A DNA stretch of 28,803 bases from CAYVTD01 sp964454445 (GTDB lineage Bacteria; Bacteroidota; Ignavibacteria; Kapaibacteriales; UBA2268). This document shows, piece after piece, positions 1 to 8,668 of this stretch. A program made the translations under genes and the position numbers. Positions within the stretch are counted from its first letter, which is position 1. Each line of letters opens with the position of its first letter. The notes beneath the pieces were generated by a model, which did not search any database, was not told the DNA's origin, and worked only from the letters and a program-made list of their open reading frames with translations. The stretch spans positions 1 to 28,803 of the forward strand of contig CAYVTD010000041.1 of the NCBI GenBank assembly GCA_964454445.1, in the 5' to 3' direction.

Positions 1-26
1 GCAAGGGGGGAAACATTTTTCTTACT

Positions 27-50
27 CCCTCCCTTATTTATAAGGGAGGG
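27..50. terminator. perfect 10-bp hairpin, possible terminator or dispersed palindromic repeat
   Basis: CCCTCCCTTA (27-36), a 4-base loop, then TAAGGGAGGG (41-50): a perfect G+C-rich stem just downstream of the giant minus-strand gene, which stops at 67. On the minus strand the stem is followed by an A-rich stretch, not a U-run, so it is not a textbook intrinsic terminator for that gene. G-runs on both sides (5-10 and 51-60) suggest a mobile or REP-like intergenic repeat. It lies at the extreme left edge, where assemblies often break at repeats. Confidence 0.5.
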
Positions 51-66
51 CAGGGGTGGGATAATT

Positions 67-3000
67 CTATCTAACTACCGTTAGCTCCCTTAAAACCCTT
101 ACGCCTGCTCCTTCAATCCCGATCAAATATTTGCCTGAGCTAAGTAAGGAGACATTTACTTCAAAAGCATTTTCGCCTGTTGGAAACGTTTTTTCTGCCA
201 ATGTTGCTATCTTGTTGCCTGTTATATCATATATTGTAATCGATAATACTTTCTTTTCAGGCATAATAAAATTAAATTTAGCAATATTATTAGCTGGATT
301 TGGATATACCTTACTTACGTTCCATCCATCAGGAAGCAATTCCTCGACAGAACTCATGTTGCCAATCTGGAAAGGTTCGGTTCTTCCGTATTCCATATCC
401 TTATCGCCGTTCCAAATTGCCTTGATAATGGCAAATTGTGCATAAACATTTGGTGTTAGCCAATTATAAAACCTCTTGCCGGCAAGCACATCAGGAGCTA
501 TGTATTCCCAAGTGCTGCCTCCATCTAGACTAAGCATCATATCAAACTTTTCAACACGCAACGATGTCCAAGTAACCCGGGCTTGCTTTGCTGCTGGCAA
601 AACCTCACCCTTACGGGGGTTGGTGAAAGTTACAGTGCCTGTTAAAATCTTAAATAGAGAGCTTCTTGCTATTTCTTTACCTGTTTCGTCGTCGAGCATT
701 CTGACACAAGCTATAAGAGTAGTAACATTCGGTATTCGCCAGGGCAATTTCAAATCATTTGCCGGAACTCTTCCTCCAACAGTAGTCCAATTCACACCAG
801 CATCAGCTGAAAATTCAAATCGGACATATTTATATCCCTGATTATACCATTCAATATTTGCCGACTCACCGCCATGGTATAGCACATCGCCAGAAGATGG
901 ATGAATAATATATGCAAAATTTGATTTAATTGAAAAATAGTTATCGCTAACATCGACCACAACTCCTGTAGCGGCATCAATAGCTCGCACAAGGCAGTAA
1001 TCCGAGCTTACTTGAGGAACTTTCCATTCTAATTGCTGTAAATTTGCCAATACAGGTGATTGATTAATTTTTTCCCAAATGGCACCACCATTGGTTGTAA
1101 ATTCAAAATTAATCAGTGCCGAACTGTTTGCCTTCCACTTCACTGTGTATGGTCTGTCGTTGCTAATAGTTTCGCCACCATTGGGGTCAAGAATATTCAA
1201 AGAATACAATGCAACAGTTTCAATAGGCAGGAAATTACCAAAAGGAGTTGCTATGATACGCTTGGTCGTATGAATAGATGTTGCACGATGCCAATCAAAT
1301 TTTATTATTGAATTATTATTCTTAATTTTAAATCTCAAAGAGCCGAGATAGGTTTTTTCCTTGGGTACTGCCATTCCACCAAGATTGGCATAAGCATCAT
1401 AATCGATTTCAACAGTTCTGACATCTGTCAAAGGTTTTTCTGCTAACTCCCGAGGGGCGCCGCGTACATCTGAGTATCCAATTTCCGGATTATTATCGAA
1501 AATAATAGCTTCCTTTTTAATCAAACCGCTATATTCAAGGGAATTGGAATTGAAAGTAACAGCATAAGTACAATTTGCAAGACCAAAATCATCTCCCTTG
1601 TTTTTAATATAAAAATGTAAATCGACAAAGCCCTTTGCCTTGTCATATTCAACTTCAGCAGAAACATCATAATTCAAACCGGCAAGCACCCTGTCCGTGC
1701 TTGTTTTGCTATCTGCAAATGGCTTTGCAATCCTGGCTGCCGAATTAAATCTCTCTGATAAAACAGGGTCGAGAGGAGAAATCATATTAAAAGGATCTTG
1801 TCTTTTCATAATTGACGGGAAAACAGTATTGTAAAGCGAAGAGACCTTGCCAAAATTTCGGTCGGTAATAGTTCTATCATCGGCATTGACAACGCCATCA
1901 CCAGTAACATCGCTTCTAATCAAGCTAGTGCCATCATCGAGACGAACGCGAACGCGGTCGGCAGCATTTATTTGTTGGTCTTGATTGACATCACCACCGA
2001 CAAGTGCGGGCAAGCCATCAGTTTTACCACCTGCAACCCCATTGTTGAAAATCAAACCAGTAACAGAATATGCAGGATTGGAACTTGTGCTGATGGCATC
2101 ATAACGGGCTGAATAATAATTATTTGCCCACGGGTTAGTCAAAGCGTTAGGCAACACATTATTGTCCACCCCATTCCAACTTTCAAAATCCCATCCCGAT
2201 TCGATAGCCCAAGTGCTTTGCACATCACCTTCAAATTGGAAAGGAGCTGGAAATCGCGACATTACCGGCATGTGATTGATATGCTCGAGAGTTACCCAAT
2301 AACTACCATCATTGATTTCTGTGAAAACAAAACTAACATTGCCAAACAGATTGTTATTTGCATTCCTATTGTTAGGATCTCTGTCAGAATAACCCATTAA
2401 CGATTCAGCCGAATCGAGCAAAACGCCAAGCATGCCATTATTATCGCTATAAAGTTTTATTTTTAATCCACCTTCTGCATAACTCGATCCAATATTGCGC
2501 ATTAATCGCCCCGGCACTTTCCCGTTATGGTAACCTTCGAGCAATGCCCTGACAGTAAAATTACTCGCTGGTGTTATTGTAAATAATGGTCCCTCATTAT
2601 TCATTTTATATTCTTCACCATTTACAGTGTATTGCCCAGTTAATCTTAGACGGGCATTTGCAAGCGAAGCGGCAATTGGAGCTTGGTCGTTAAAGATACC
2701 ATCGTTGTTCCCATCAGGATCGGCAATAGAAGCATCCATATTCAAAGCATATTGAACATTTTTGCCTGTTCCGTTAAAAACGAACAAGCTATCTGTTGGC
2801 AAAGTTATCGAATTAGCTGTATTACCAGGATAATATGCCCCGCCAAGGAATTGATACGGTTGGATTATGTTTCCTCCGCCTCCTCGGATAGAAAACTCGA
2901 GCGATGGTTGCTTTGCTGGTGTGCCAGTATAGAACCCAATCCCATCATAGTAAAAACCGACCCAGCGAACTTTAACATTTTTATCTGTATTTCTCACTTG

Positions 3001-6000
3001 TTTCAAGAAACCTGGGTTTGTTGGCTTGATGTAAGGCTTGACCGGCTGGAAAATGATGTTGTCTCCATGCACTTTGACTACACTATTCGACAAGGGAGAG
3101 TAGCCTGCAGAGTTCATATATCCCTGATTTACAAAAGTACCTCCATTAAAGGAATAGGCTGAGTGAAGATTATCATATCTCGAAGCTAGCAAGCTATCAG
3201 CTAATACAGCTTGTGCTCCCTGAATGAACGAGGTCATTTCTGTTGGTTCGCTACCTGTTGCTTTAGTGTTGTCTGGAGTACCTGTCCAGAAACGCACTTC
3301 TCTTATTTGTCCGACAAAGCTTTTTCTGTTTGAAATAACATTACTCGTCTGCGAGCTAATCCTAACAGTTAGCACTCTTGCATCTTGACTGTCTATTCTT
3401 GCTGTCGTAAGACCGGGTAAAAACTTTAAGCCGTCAGTTTTGCCAACTTGAGCAAAAATAATATTAATGTTTTTTGGTGTTTTTGTGTCAAAACTGCTTA
3501 CACCGGCGGCTGTATTCAAATCATAAGCATCTAATCTGAAGTTCTTAGGGCTAATCACTGAGCCATCGTAATCAAAAGTAAGCAAATCTATTGGTAAATT
3601 AAAAGAAATATTGCTTGCTGTATCAAGAGTCAATCTGCTTAAGTTCAAAAACATATTTTGAGGCATATTTTCATCGAAAGTGCCAGCTCCGGCAATTATA
3701 TTCAAAGTCGATGCTGCTATTTCAATGGAAAGCGGCGTTTTGATTGTACCATTAGCATTAAAGAATATAGTATATTGGCTAAAAACTGTTCCATCTAAAG
3801 CAGCGGACATCGACCATTGATTGGCATTCGTTGATTTAGTGAAAACAAAATTCATCTCGTGAAAACCATTTTTGTTGTCTCTTACGTTTTGAGCCAATGT
3901 GGTATATTGTTCGCCATTAGCTGCGTTTCCATTCAAAGTACCATCGAAAACAACTTCTGTTGTCTGATTTGGAATTTCTTTACCATCGATAAAAGATTGA
4001 TAAGAAAACTGATTTTCAACATCAGTTTTTGTGAACAATAAGCTAAAATCATGCGGTTTACCGGCATTATCATAAATCTTGCCTTGTGGCTGAACTATTT
4101 CTGTGGGAAGAATCCCTTGATTGATATTTCCGCCAATGTAGATGTTCTGAGTTTGATTGTCATATACTGTGTCTGCAACAGTCGTATATTCAGTGTAACT
4201 TGGCTTATATCCTAAATAAACAGGATAAGTGTTTAAACTAAGAACAGATACACTGTCTCCAAACTGAGTCGTTATCGAATCAGCTCTTTGTGGCTCGCCA
4301 TCAATATAAAATCTTACTTCTGAAGCACCCGTTCCACCATTAAAAAATACATAAGCTCCAATATGAGTCCAAGCAGAATCGGTAGAAATCGAGTTCGGTC
4401 TGACAAGAGCAGCTTGCGAGTCGCTATGAGCTTTCCTGATATTGCCTCTGCTGTCTTTTATCTCGAGTTGAATCTGCCCGCTCGGCAGCAAGTTCATCGC
4501 ATAATGAAGTTCATTCGTTGTGCTATCATATTTTGTTATTATCGGGAAATATTCTTCTTCCTCCGTAGGGAAGCGATAAGGTCTTATCCACCCTTCAATG
4601 AATGAAACATTCGACGAAAGGTTCATTCCGCTATTCCCGGAAATCATCACTATATCATCCAAACTCTTTTCAAGAGCAAAATATGGAGCTATATTAAATC
4701 TGCCGGTTGTTCCCATTAAATTGTTTTGAGTATTTGCTAAAGTACCGCGCACTCTTAGCATTGCAGTTTTTGCATAAGGGTTGGCTGTACGGAGATTAGC
4801 TTCAGTATTATTATTTCTGTATGGCTCCCAGGAGATTTTTGCATTTTCTACATCAATTGCATTAGTACCCCCAAGATTGTCATTAGAAGGACTTTTAGCT
4901 AAAATCCAAGAGTCCCCATTATTTAAACTATATTCTATTTCGATATCATTCGATGGTGAAGAAGCAATATCACCAAGTCCATAAGCCACCCAGCGGACTT
5001 CGGTTGCAACGCCCATTCTGTTCGAAATACCTGAGCTTGTCGTCGGAGCAGTAATTTTTACGTGTGGCTGGTCAGGTCTATATCTAATTAAATTGTTAGC
5101 CAACGATCCAGCTGCAAAATATTCTGCGTCTTGTCTTCCATATTGATAAGCAGTGTCAGTGGCTATATCAGCTCTCGTTCCTTCAAAAGAGTAATATAAA
5201 TCCAAGCCTCTGCGGAGATCGCCATAAGCAGAAGTATTAGAAGGATCAGGAATACCTCCAACTCTTTTGCGTATCTGCTCCTGAGTTAGAGCTGTCCTCC
5301 ATACCCTTACACCTTTTATCCCCGCTTTGAGGAAATCGCTGCTTTCAATCGTAAAGTTTGGATTTACGCCTATCCAAATTGGATGATTTGTTGTAAGCAT
5401 CCTTATATCTGTTGCCTCAGTATTTTTAACTTTGTCAACAAGCTCGCCATTAAGATAAAGAGCAACTTCATTGTTTAAAACAGTAGCGGCAATATGCACC
5501 CAGTTCAAAGCATGATTGTTGTCCAATGGCATTGCGTCGGAGGCTACCTGTAGAGAATCGAGCCGATAGGCAACCACTTCTGCTATGTATCCATTCTTGC
5601 CCCTGCCTTTGATTTCTCTGGCACGAAATGCCGGGTATCTACCATCTTTCAAATATAATTGCCAAGCTCCTTCTTTCGAACCATTAATAACTGCAGCATC
5701 AGGACCTCCGCTCGATACAACAATACCCGGCTCCGTGAAATAATCTTTATATTCATTTAAATTAATCCATGTTTCTACAGTTAGCTGTGTCGAATTACTG
5801 AAATTGCCCGGAGATTTAAAATACTGATCTTGACCATTAAGCTGTACAAAAAACAATCTTCCTAGCACAATTCGAAAATCATTTATATCAGAAATAGCAC
5901 TTCTGCTCCTTGATACTAAATTAGTACCAAAATTGCCAGTCAAAAAGCTAACCCTAATACGTGCCTGTTCCGAACGTATCGTAAAAAACTTATTTTTAGC

Positions 6001-7026
6001 CCATATTACTCTCAACGGCTCACGATAGTTGCTTTCTACAATTCTATTCCCGCCCTGTGTCGTTATTATATAACTTGCCGTACCAGCAGGGTCGAAAATT
6101 CTTCCAGCAAGATAATTTGGGTTGGATCCGACAGTTGCCGCTGGCTCATCAGTTTCGCTTACCCTGCCAATTTCTGACCAAGTCGAGCCATCGTCAGTTG
6201 AATAATCTAAAGAGTATCCAAGGTCATTATCCACAGAAGGAGGAGGCCCCGAAGGGGCTGAATAAACCGAAGGATTGATGCTTCTTTCATAATAAATTGG
6301 GAAGCCACCACGAGCATAATCACCAGTTAAACTAATATAATCCTGATCACGATCTACGACTACACCCTCGTGGTTTGGATAGAGAATTGTTATGCCTACT
6401 ACATTAAAATTGCCTGGATCGGTAAAAGTAACACGATTCTCTACATCGTTGCTGTCAGCATCGAAAACACGAATATCGCCAGGCAGGTTGCTCTTGCTCC
6501 ATTCGATCCCAGTCAAAGAATTCGATGTTGGGTTGCCTTGAATATTAAAAATCAATTTCCCAAGGAAACTGCCCTTGCCACTCGAAGAAGGAATAATTCC
6601 CTGCGTGCCAAGTGAGGCAAGGTTTATCTCAAGGGAGTAGTAACCTGAAGAGTACGATTGAGCTCCAAGAGAATTATATCCATTAGCCAAATGAAATTGA
6701 GAAGTTATTAATCGAATTGGATTAGGTATATTAACATCATTGATGACAGTGTCTGTGGTCGATGGACTTTGAGTAGCTGCCGGTGATAAAAAGTTTGTGT
6801 TATATTGCACAACTAGTGATGCATTGCCAAGAGCTTTTGCATTACTATTAAGCGATTTTGCCCAAATCTCCACATATATTTGGTCAAATCTGCGCCTTTG
6901 GTTTAATGTGAACTCATAATCTTGAGCCATAACATCATTAGCAAAAAATGCCAGCACCAAGAAAACTACTAATCCGTAATAAATTCTGCTTCCTGCTTTT
7001 TGAAGCACACAGTTAAATATTGACAT
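67..7026 (-). CDS. giant secreted LamG/Ig/dockerin protein with T9SS C-terminal sorting domain
   Basis: A surface or secreted structural/adhesive protein of about 2,319 residues; no enzyme motif seen. Order (approximate residues): signal peptide 1-35 ending in VMAQ; cohesin-like beta domain 36-215; Ig-like segment; LamG domain 390-580; Ig-like segment 650-720; second LamG 785-1300, split by a ~285-residue insertion (about 950-1235) resembling flagellar hook D2 repeats; Ig-like segment ~1360; carboxypeptidase-like/dockerin module 1490-1710 with two calcium-loop motifs, DVNQDQQINAAD and DVTGDGVVNADD; cohesin-like domain 1790-1930; three 'PNGGE…YS.DGGSTW' Ig-like repeats 1945-2225; T9SS type A sorting domain from YPNPANN (~2245) to the end. 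T9SS would carry it across the outer membrane and remove the tail. I start at the second in-frame ATG (7026), because GGGAG inside the first ATG's codons is well spaced for it. The ligand cannot be read from sequence. Confidence 0.9.
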   Translation of the reverse strand: MSIFNCVLQKAGSRIYYGLVVFLVLAFFANDVMAQDYEFTLNQRRRFDQIYVEIWAKSLNSNAKALGNASLVVQYNTNFLSPAATQSPSTTDTVINDVNIPNPIRLITSQFHLANGYNSLGAQSYSSGYYSLEINLASLGTQGIIPSSSGKGSFLGKLIFNIQGNPTSNSLTGIEWSKSNLPGDIRVFDADSNDVENRVTFTDPGNFNVVGITILYPNHEGVVVDRDQDYISLTGDYARGGFPIYYERSINPSVYSAPSGPPPSVDNDLGYSLDYSTDDGSTWSEIGRVSETDEPAATVGSNPNYLAGRIFDPAGTASYIITTQGGNRIVESNYREPLRVIWAKNKFFTIRSEQARIRVSFLTGNFGTNLVSRSRSAISDINDFRIVLGRLFFVQLNGQDQYFKSPGNFSNSTQLTVETWINLNEYKDYFTEPGIVVSSGGPDAAVINGSKEGAWQLYLKDGRYPAFRAREIKGRGKNGYIAEVVAYRLDSLQVASDAMPLDNNHALNWVHIAATVLNNEVALYLNGELVDKVKNTEATDIRMLTTNHPIWIGVNPNFTIESSDFLKAGIKGVRVWRTALTQEQIRKRVGGIPDPSNTSAYGDLRRGLDLYYSFEGTRADIATDTAYQYGRQDAEYFAAGSLANNLIRYRPDQPHVKITAPTTSSGISNRMGVATEVRWVAYGLGDIASSPSNDIEIEYSLNNGDSWILAKSPSNDNLGGTNAIDVENAKISWEPYRNNNTEANLRTANPYAKTAMLRVRGTLANTQNNLMGTTGRFNIAPYFALEKSLDDIVMISGNSGMNLSSNVSFIEGWIRPYRFPTEEEEYFPIITKYDSTTNELHYAMNLLPSGQIQLEIKDSRGNIRKAHSDSQAALVRPNSISTDSAWTHIGAYVFFNGGTGASEVRFYIDGEPQRADSITTQFGDSVSVLSLNTYPVYLGYKPSYTEYTTVADTVYDNQTQNIYIGGNINQGILPTEIVQPQGKIYDNAGKPHDFSLLFTKTDVENQFSYQSFIDGKEIPNQTTEVVFDGTLNGNAANGEQYTTLAQNVRDNKNGFHEMNFVFTKSTNANQWSMSAALDGTVFSQYTIFFNANGTIKTPLSIEIAASTLNIIAGAGTFDENMPQNMFLNLSRLTLDTASNISFNLPIDLLTFDYDGSVISPKNFRLDAYDLNTAAGVSSFDTKTPKNINIIFAQVGKTDGLKFLPGLTTARIDSQDARVLTVRISSQTSNVISNRKSFVGQIREVRFWTGTPDNTKATGSEPTEMTSFIQGAQAVLADSLLASRYDNLHSAYSFNGGTFVNQGYMNSAGYSPLSNSVVKVHGDNIIFQPVKPYIKPTNPGFLKQVRNTDKNVKVRWVGFYYDGIGFYTGTPAKQPSLEFSIRGGGGNIIQPYQFLGGAYYPGNTANSITLPTDSLFVFNGTGKNVQYALNMDASIADPDGNNDGIFNDQAPIAASLANARLRLTGQYTVNGEEYKMNNEGPLFTITPASNFTVRALLEGYHNGKVPGRLMRNIGSSYAEGGLKIKLYSDNNGMLGVLLDSAESLMGYSDRDPNNRNANNNLFGNVSFVFTEINDGSYWVTLEHINHMPVMSRFPAPFQFEGDVQSTWAIESGWDFESWNGVDNNVLPNALTNPWANNYYSARYDAISTSSNPAYSVTGLIFNNGVAGGKTDGLPALVGGDVNQDQQINAADRVRVRLDDGTSLIRSDVTGDGVVNADDRTITDRNFGKVSSLYNTVFPSIMKRQDPFNMISPLDPVLSERFNSAARIAKPFADSKTSTDRVLAGLNYDVSAEVEYDKAKGFVDLHFYIKNKGDDFGLANCTYAVTFNSNSLEYSGLIKKEAIIFDNNPEIGYSDVRGAPRELAEKPLTDVRTVEIDYDAYANLGGMAVPKEKTYLGSLRFKIKNNNSIIKFDWHRATSIHTTKRIIATPFGNFLPIETVALYSLNILDPNGGETISNDRPYTVKWKANSSALINFEFTTNGGAIWEKINQSPVLANLQQLEWKVPQVSSDYCLVRAIDAATGVVVDVSDNYFSIKSNFAYIIHPSSGDVLYHGGESANIEWYNQGYKYVRFEFSADAGVNWTTVGGRVPANDLKLPWRIPNVTTLIACVRMLDDETGKEIARSSLFKILTGTVTFTNPRKGEVLPAAKQARVTWTSLRVEKFDMMLSLDGGSTWEYIAPDVLAGKRFYNWLTPNVYAQFAIIKAIWNGDKDMEYGRTEPFQIGNMSSVEELLPDGWNVSKVYPNPANNIAKFNFIMPEKKVLSITIYDITGNKIATLAEKTFPTGENAFEVNVSLLSSGKYLIGIEGAGVRVLRELTVVR

Positions 7027-7031
7027 AATTT

Positions 7032-7036
7032 CTCCC
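7032..7036 (-). promoter_or_regulatory. ribosome binding site deciding the giant gene's start
   Basis: The minus strand reads ATGGGAGAAATTATG. The GGGAG overlaps the upstream ATG (7038) and sits 5 bases before the downstream ATG (7026), so initiation at 7026 is favoured. Confidence 0.6.
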
Positions 7037-7120
7037 ATATAGTCTTATATAATTAATGATATTTTTTATTTCCATTTTTCAATCTGCTATTCTTTTTAAT
7101 AATAAATAACAATATAAGTT

Positions 7121-7136
7121 TTCACCTTTTGGTGAA
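7121..7136. repeat. palindrome TTCACC-TTTT-GGTGAA upstream of the giant gene
   Basis: Six-base perfect arms around a four-base loop, about 95 bases upstream of the start at 7026. It could be a protein-binding operator or a leader hairpin on the minus strand. In such A+T-rich DNA the two G/C pairs per arm make it more notable than the surrounding repeats, but no function is shown. Confidence 0.35.
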
Positions 7137-7543
7137 GACAACTTTACAATGTTCTTATCGACTTAGCAAAAAAATACTTTAGTAATATTTTGCTGCAAGG
7201 CATATTTTACAATTAATGTGCCACCAAAAATAAATTTTTATTAACATTTCTGCTTAAAAAACTATCTATTATTTAAGAATACGGTGAATTATTTCCATAT
7301 TATCCTATTTGAAAGGAGTTAAAAAGATTTTCTTTATAATATTCTTTTTTAATTTAAAAGATTTATATCAATAATTAGTAAAAAAGGACTTTAAAATAAA
7401 TTTTTCTTGTATAATATTAGCCATTATGACTAAGTTTATGATTATATAGCATTTATTTAAGAATTAAATAGTCGGCTATTTCATAGAAAATAAGAAAATT
7501 TGTAAATAAAACACAAAAAATTAAAAAAAATAAAACTTAACTC

Positions 7544-7574
7544 TTGTAATTTTCAATATTTTATCGTTAATTTG
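7544..7574 (+). promoter_or_regulatory. candidate Bacteroidota-type promoter of dapA
   Basis: TTG (7544-7546), 20 bases, then TTAATTTG (7567-7574), which matches the Bacteroidota -7 consensus TAnnTTTG at 7 of 8 positions. Transcription would start near 7581, giving a leader of about 60 bases. Chance matches are common at this base composition. Confidence 0.3.
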
Positions 7575-7643
7575 CATATTGAGAAGTAGTTTATTATCTA
7601 TTGACTGTTTGAAAATGAAATTTTTTACATACAGGAGTCCTTG

Positions 7644-8546
7644 ATGAATAGTTTGAACTTGCATGGCACGATTACCGCCCTTGTTACACCATTTAACAAA
7701 AGAGGCGAAATAGACTTTAAAGTATTAAAGAAACTTATCGATAACCAAATCGAAAACAAAATCGACGGTATCGTAATTGGTGGCTCCACAGGTGAAAGCG
7801 CTACCTTGACTACTAAGGAAAAACAAGCCCTAATCATCAAAGCCATTGAGTTTGCCGATAGAAAAGTAAGCATCATTGCAGGAACCGGTTCAAACGAGAC
7901 CGAAACGACACTTGGAATGTCGCTCTTTGCCAAGGAACACGGTGCTGATGCTGTGCTTGTGGTCGCTCCCTATTACAACAAGCCACCACAACTTGGTCTC
8001 TACGAACATTTCCGGGTTATTGCCAACAATATTGAGATTCCTGTTATCCTTTATAATGTTCCTGGAAGAACTGGGATTAATATTAAACCTGAAACTCAAC
8101 TAAAATTAGCCGAAGAATGTCCAAACATTATTGCAACAAAAGAGGCTTCGGGCGATTTGACTCAAATGATGGAAATTATCAGAAATGCCCCCGAAGGTTT
8201 CGTATTGCTCTCTGGCGATGATACCTTGACTTTACCTGTTATTTCCATCGGCGGAAAAGGCGTCATATCTGTAATATCAAACTATGCACCTGAACAATTC
8301 GGCAAAATGGTCAAACTCGCCCTCAAAGGACAATACGATAAAGCTCGCGAAGTTCATTATAGTCTTTTCGAGTTAATGGAGCTTGATTTCATCGAATCAA
8401 ATCCAATTCCTGTTAAGTATATTATGAGCTTGTTCAAACTCTGCTCTGACGTTGTCAGGATGCCCTTGCTTCCTTTACAAAACAATAACAGGCAAATTCT
8501 ACGCAAGGCTCTAGAAAATGCTGGCTTTCTTAAAAGCACTAAATAA
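7644..8546 (+). CDS. dapA: 4-hydroxy-tetrahydrodipicolinate synthase
   Basis: Condenses pyruvate with L-aspartate 4-semialdehyde in the cytoplasm, the committed step of the diaminopimelate/lysine pathway, which also feeds peptidoglycan. The 300-residue product has the full class I aldolase set: GGSTGES at 46-52 (pyruvate carboxylate binding), APYYNKP at 108-114, YNVPGRTG at 137-144 with the catalytic tyrosine Y137, and the Schiff-base lysine K166 in KEASGD. Length matches the family (~290-300). I start at the ATG at 7644, with AGGAG at 7633-7637 six bases upstream, not at the TTG just before it. No other lysine gene is adjacent, so it appears to stand alone or be co-transcribed with the phosphatase gene 122 bases downstream. 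Confidence 0.96.
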   Translation: MNSLNLHGTITALVTPFNKRGEIDFKVLKKLIDNQIENKIDGIVIGGSTGESATLTTKEKQALIIKAIEFADRKVSIIAGTGSNETETTLGMSLFAKEHGADAVLVVAPYYNKPPQLGLYEHFRVIANNIEIPVILYNVPGRTGINIKPETQLKLAEECPNIIATKEASGDLTQMMEIIRNAPEGFVLLSGDDTLTLPVISIGGKGVISVISNYAPEQFGKMVKLALKGQYDKAREVHYSLFELMELDFIESNPIPVKYIMSLFKLCSDVVRMPLLPLQNNNRQILRKALENAGFLKSTK

Positions 8547-8668
8547 CTCCTCAATACACTATTATCTATGCTCTTTCGACAATGCTTTTTTTAATTTTTA
8601 ACATTTTTGTTCTACTACTTTTTTTGTAAAGTTTTCAGTGTAGAACATTGTTTTATACAGGTGCGAAT

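Larger units (their letters stand above)
7027..7643. other. long A+T-rich divergent intergenic region between the giant gene and dapA
   Basis: About 600 bases with no convincing gene. It must hold both divergent promoters. It contains a perfect palindrome at 7121-7136, a partial inverted repeat (AGCAAAA at 7165-7171, TTTTGCT at 7188-7194), an isolated SD-like AAAGGAG near 7311-7317 with no useful start codon after it, and a candidate dapA promoter at 7544-7574. Only very short open frames are present. Confidence 0.6.

Noticed and set aside
2683..3162. 159-codon plus-strand open frame inside the giant gene
   Set aside because: It is antisense to well-conserved LamG/Ig coding sequence, has no ribosome binding site and no recognisable domain; the other antisense frames within large genes were rejected on the same grounds.
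3369..3395. CIRCE-like half-site TTAGCACTC, tempting because hrcA is in the window
   Set aside because: The second half after nine bases (GACTGTCTA) matches GAGTGCTAA at only 5 of 9 positions, and the site lies deep inside the coding sequence of the giant gene.
7301..7450. Small gene after the SD-like AAAGGAG near 7311
   Set aside because: No start codon at suitable spacing, and the nearest ATG frames stop after a few codons.
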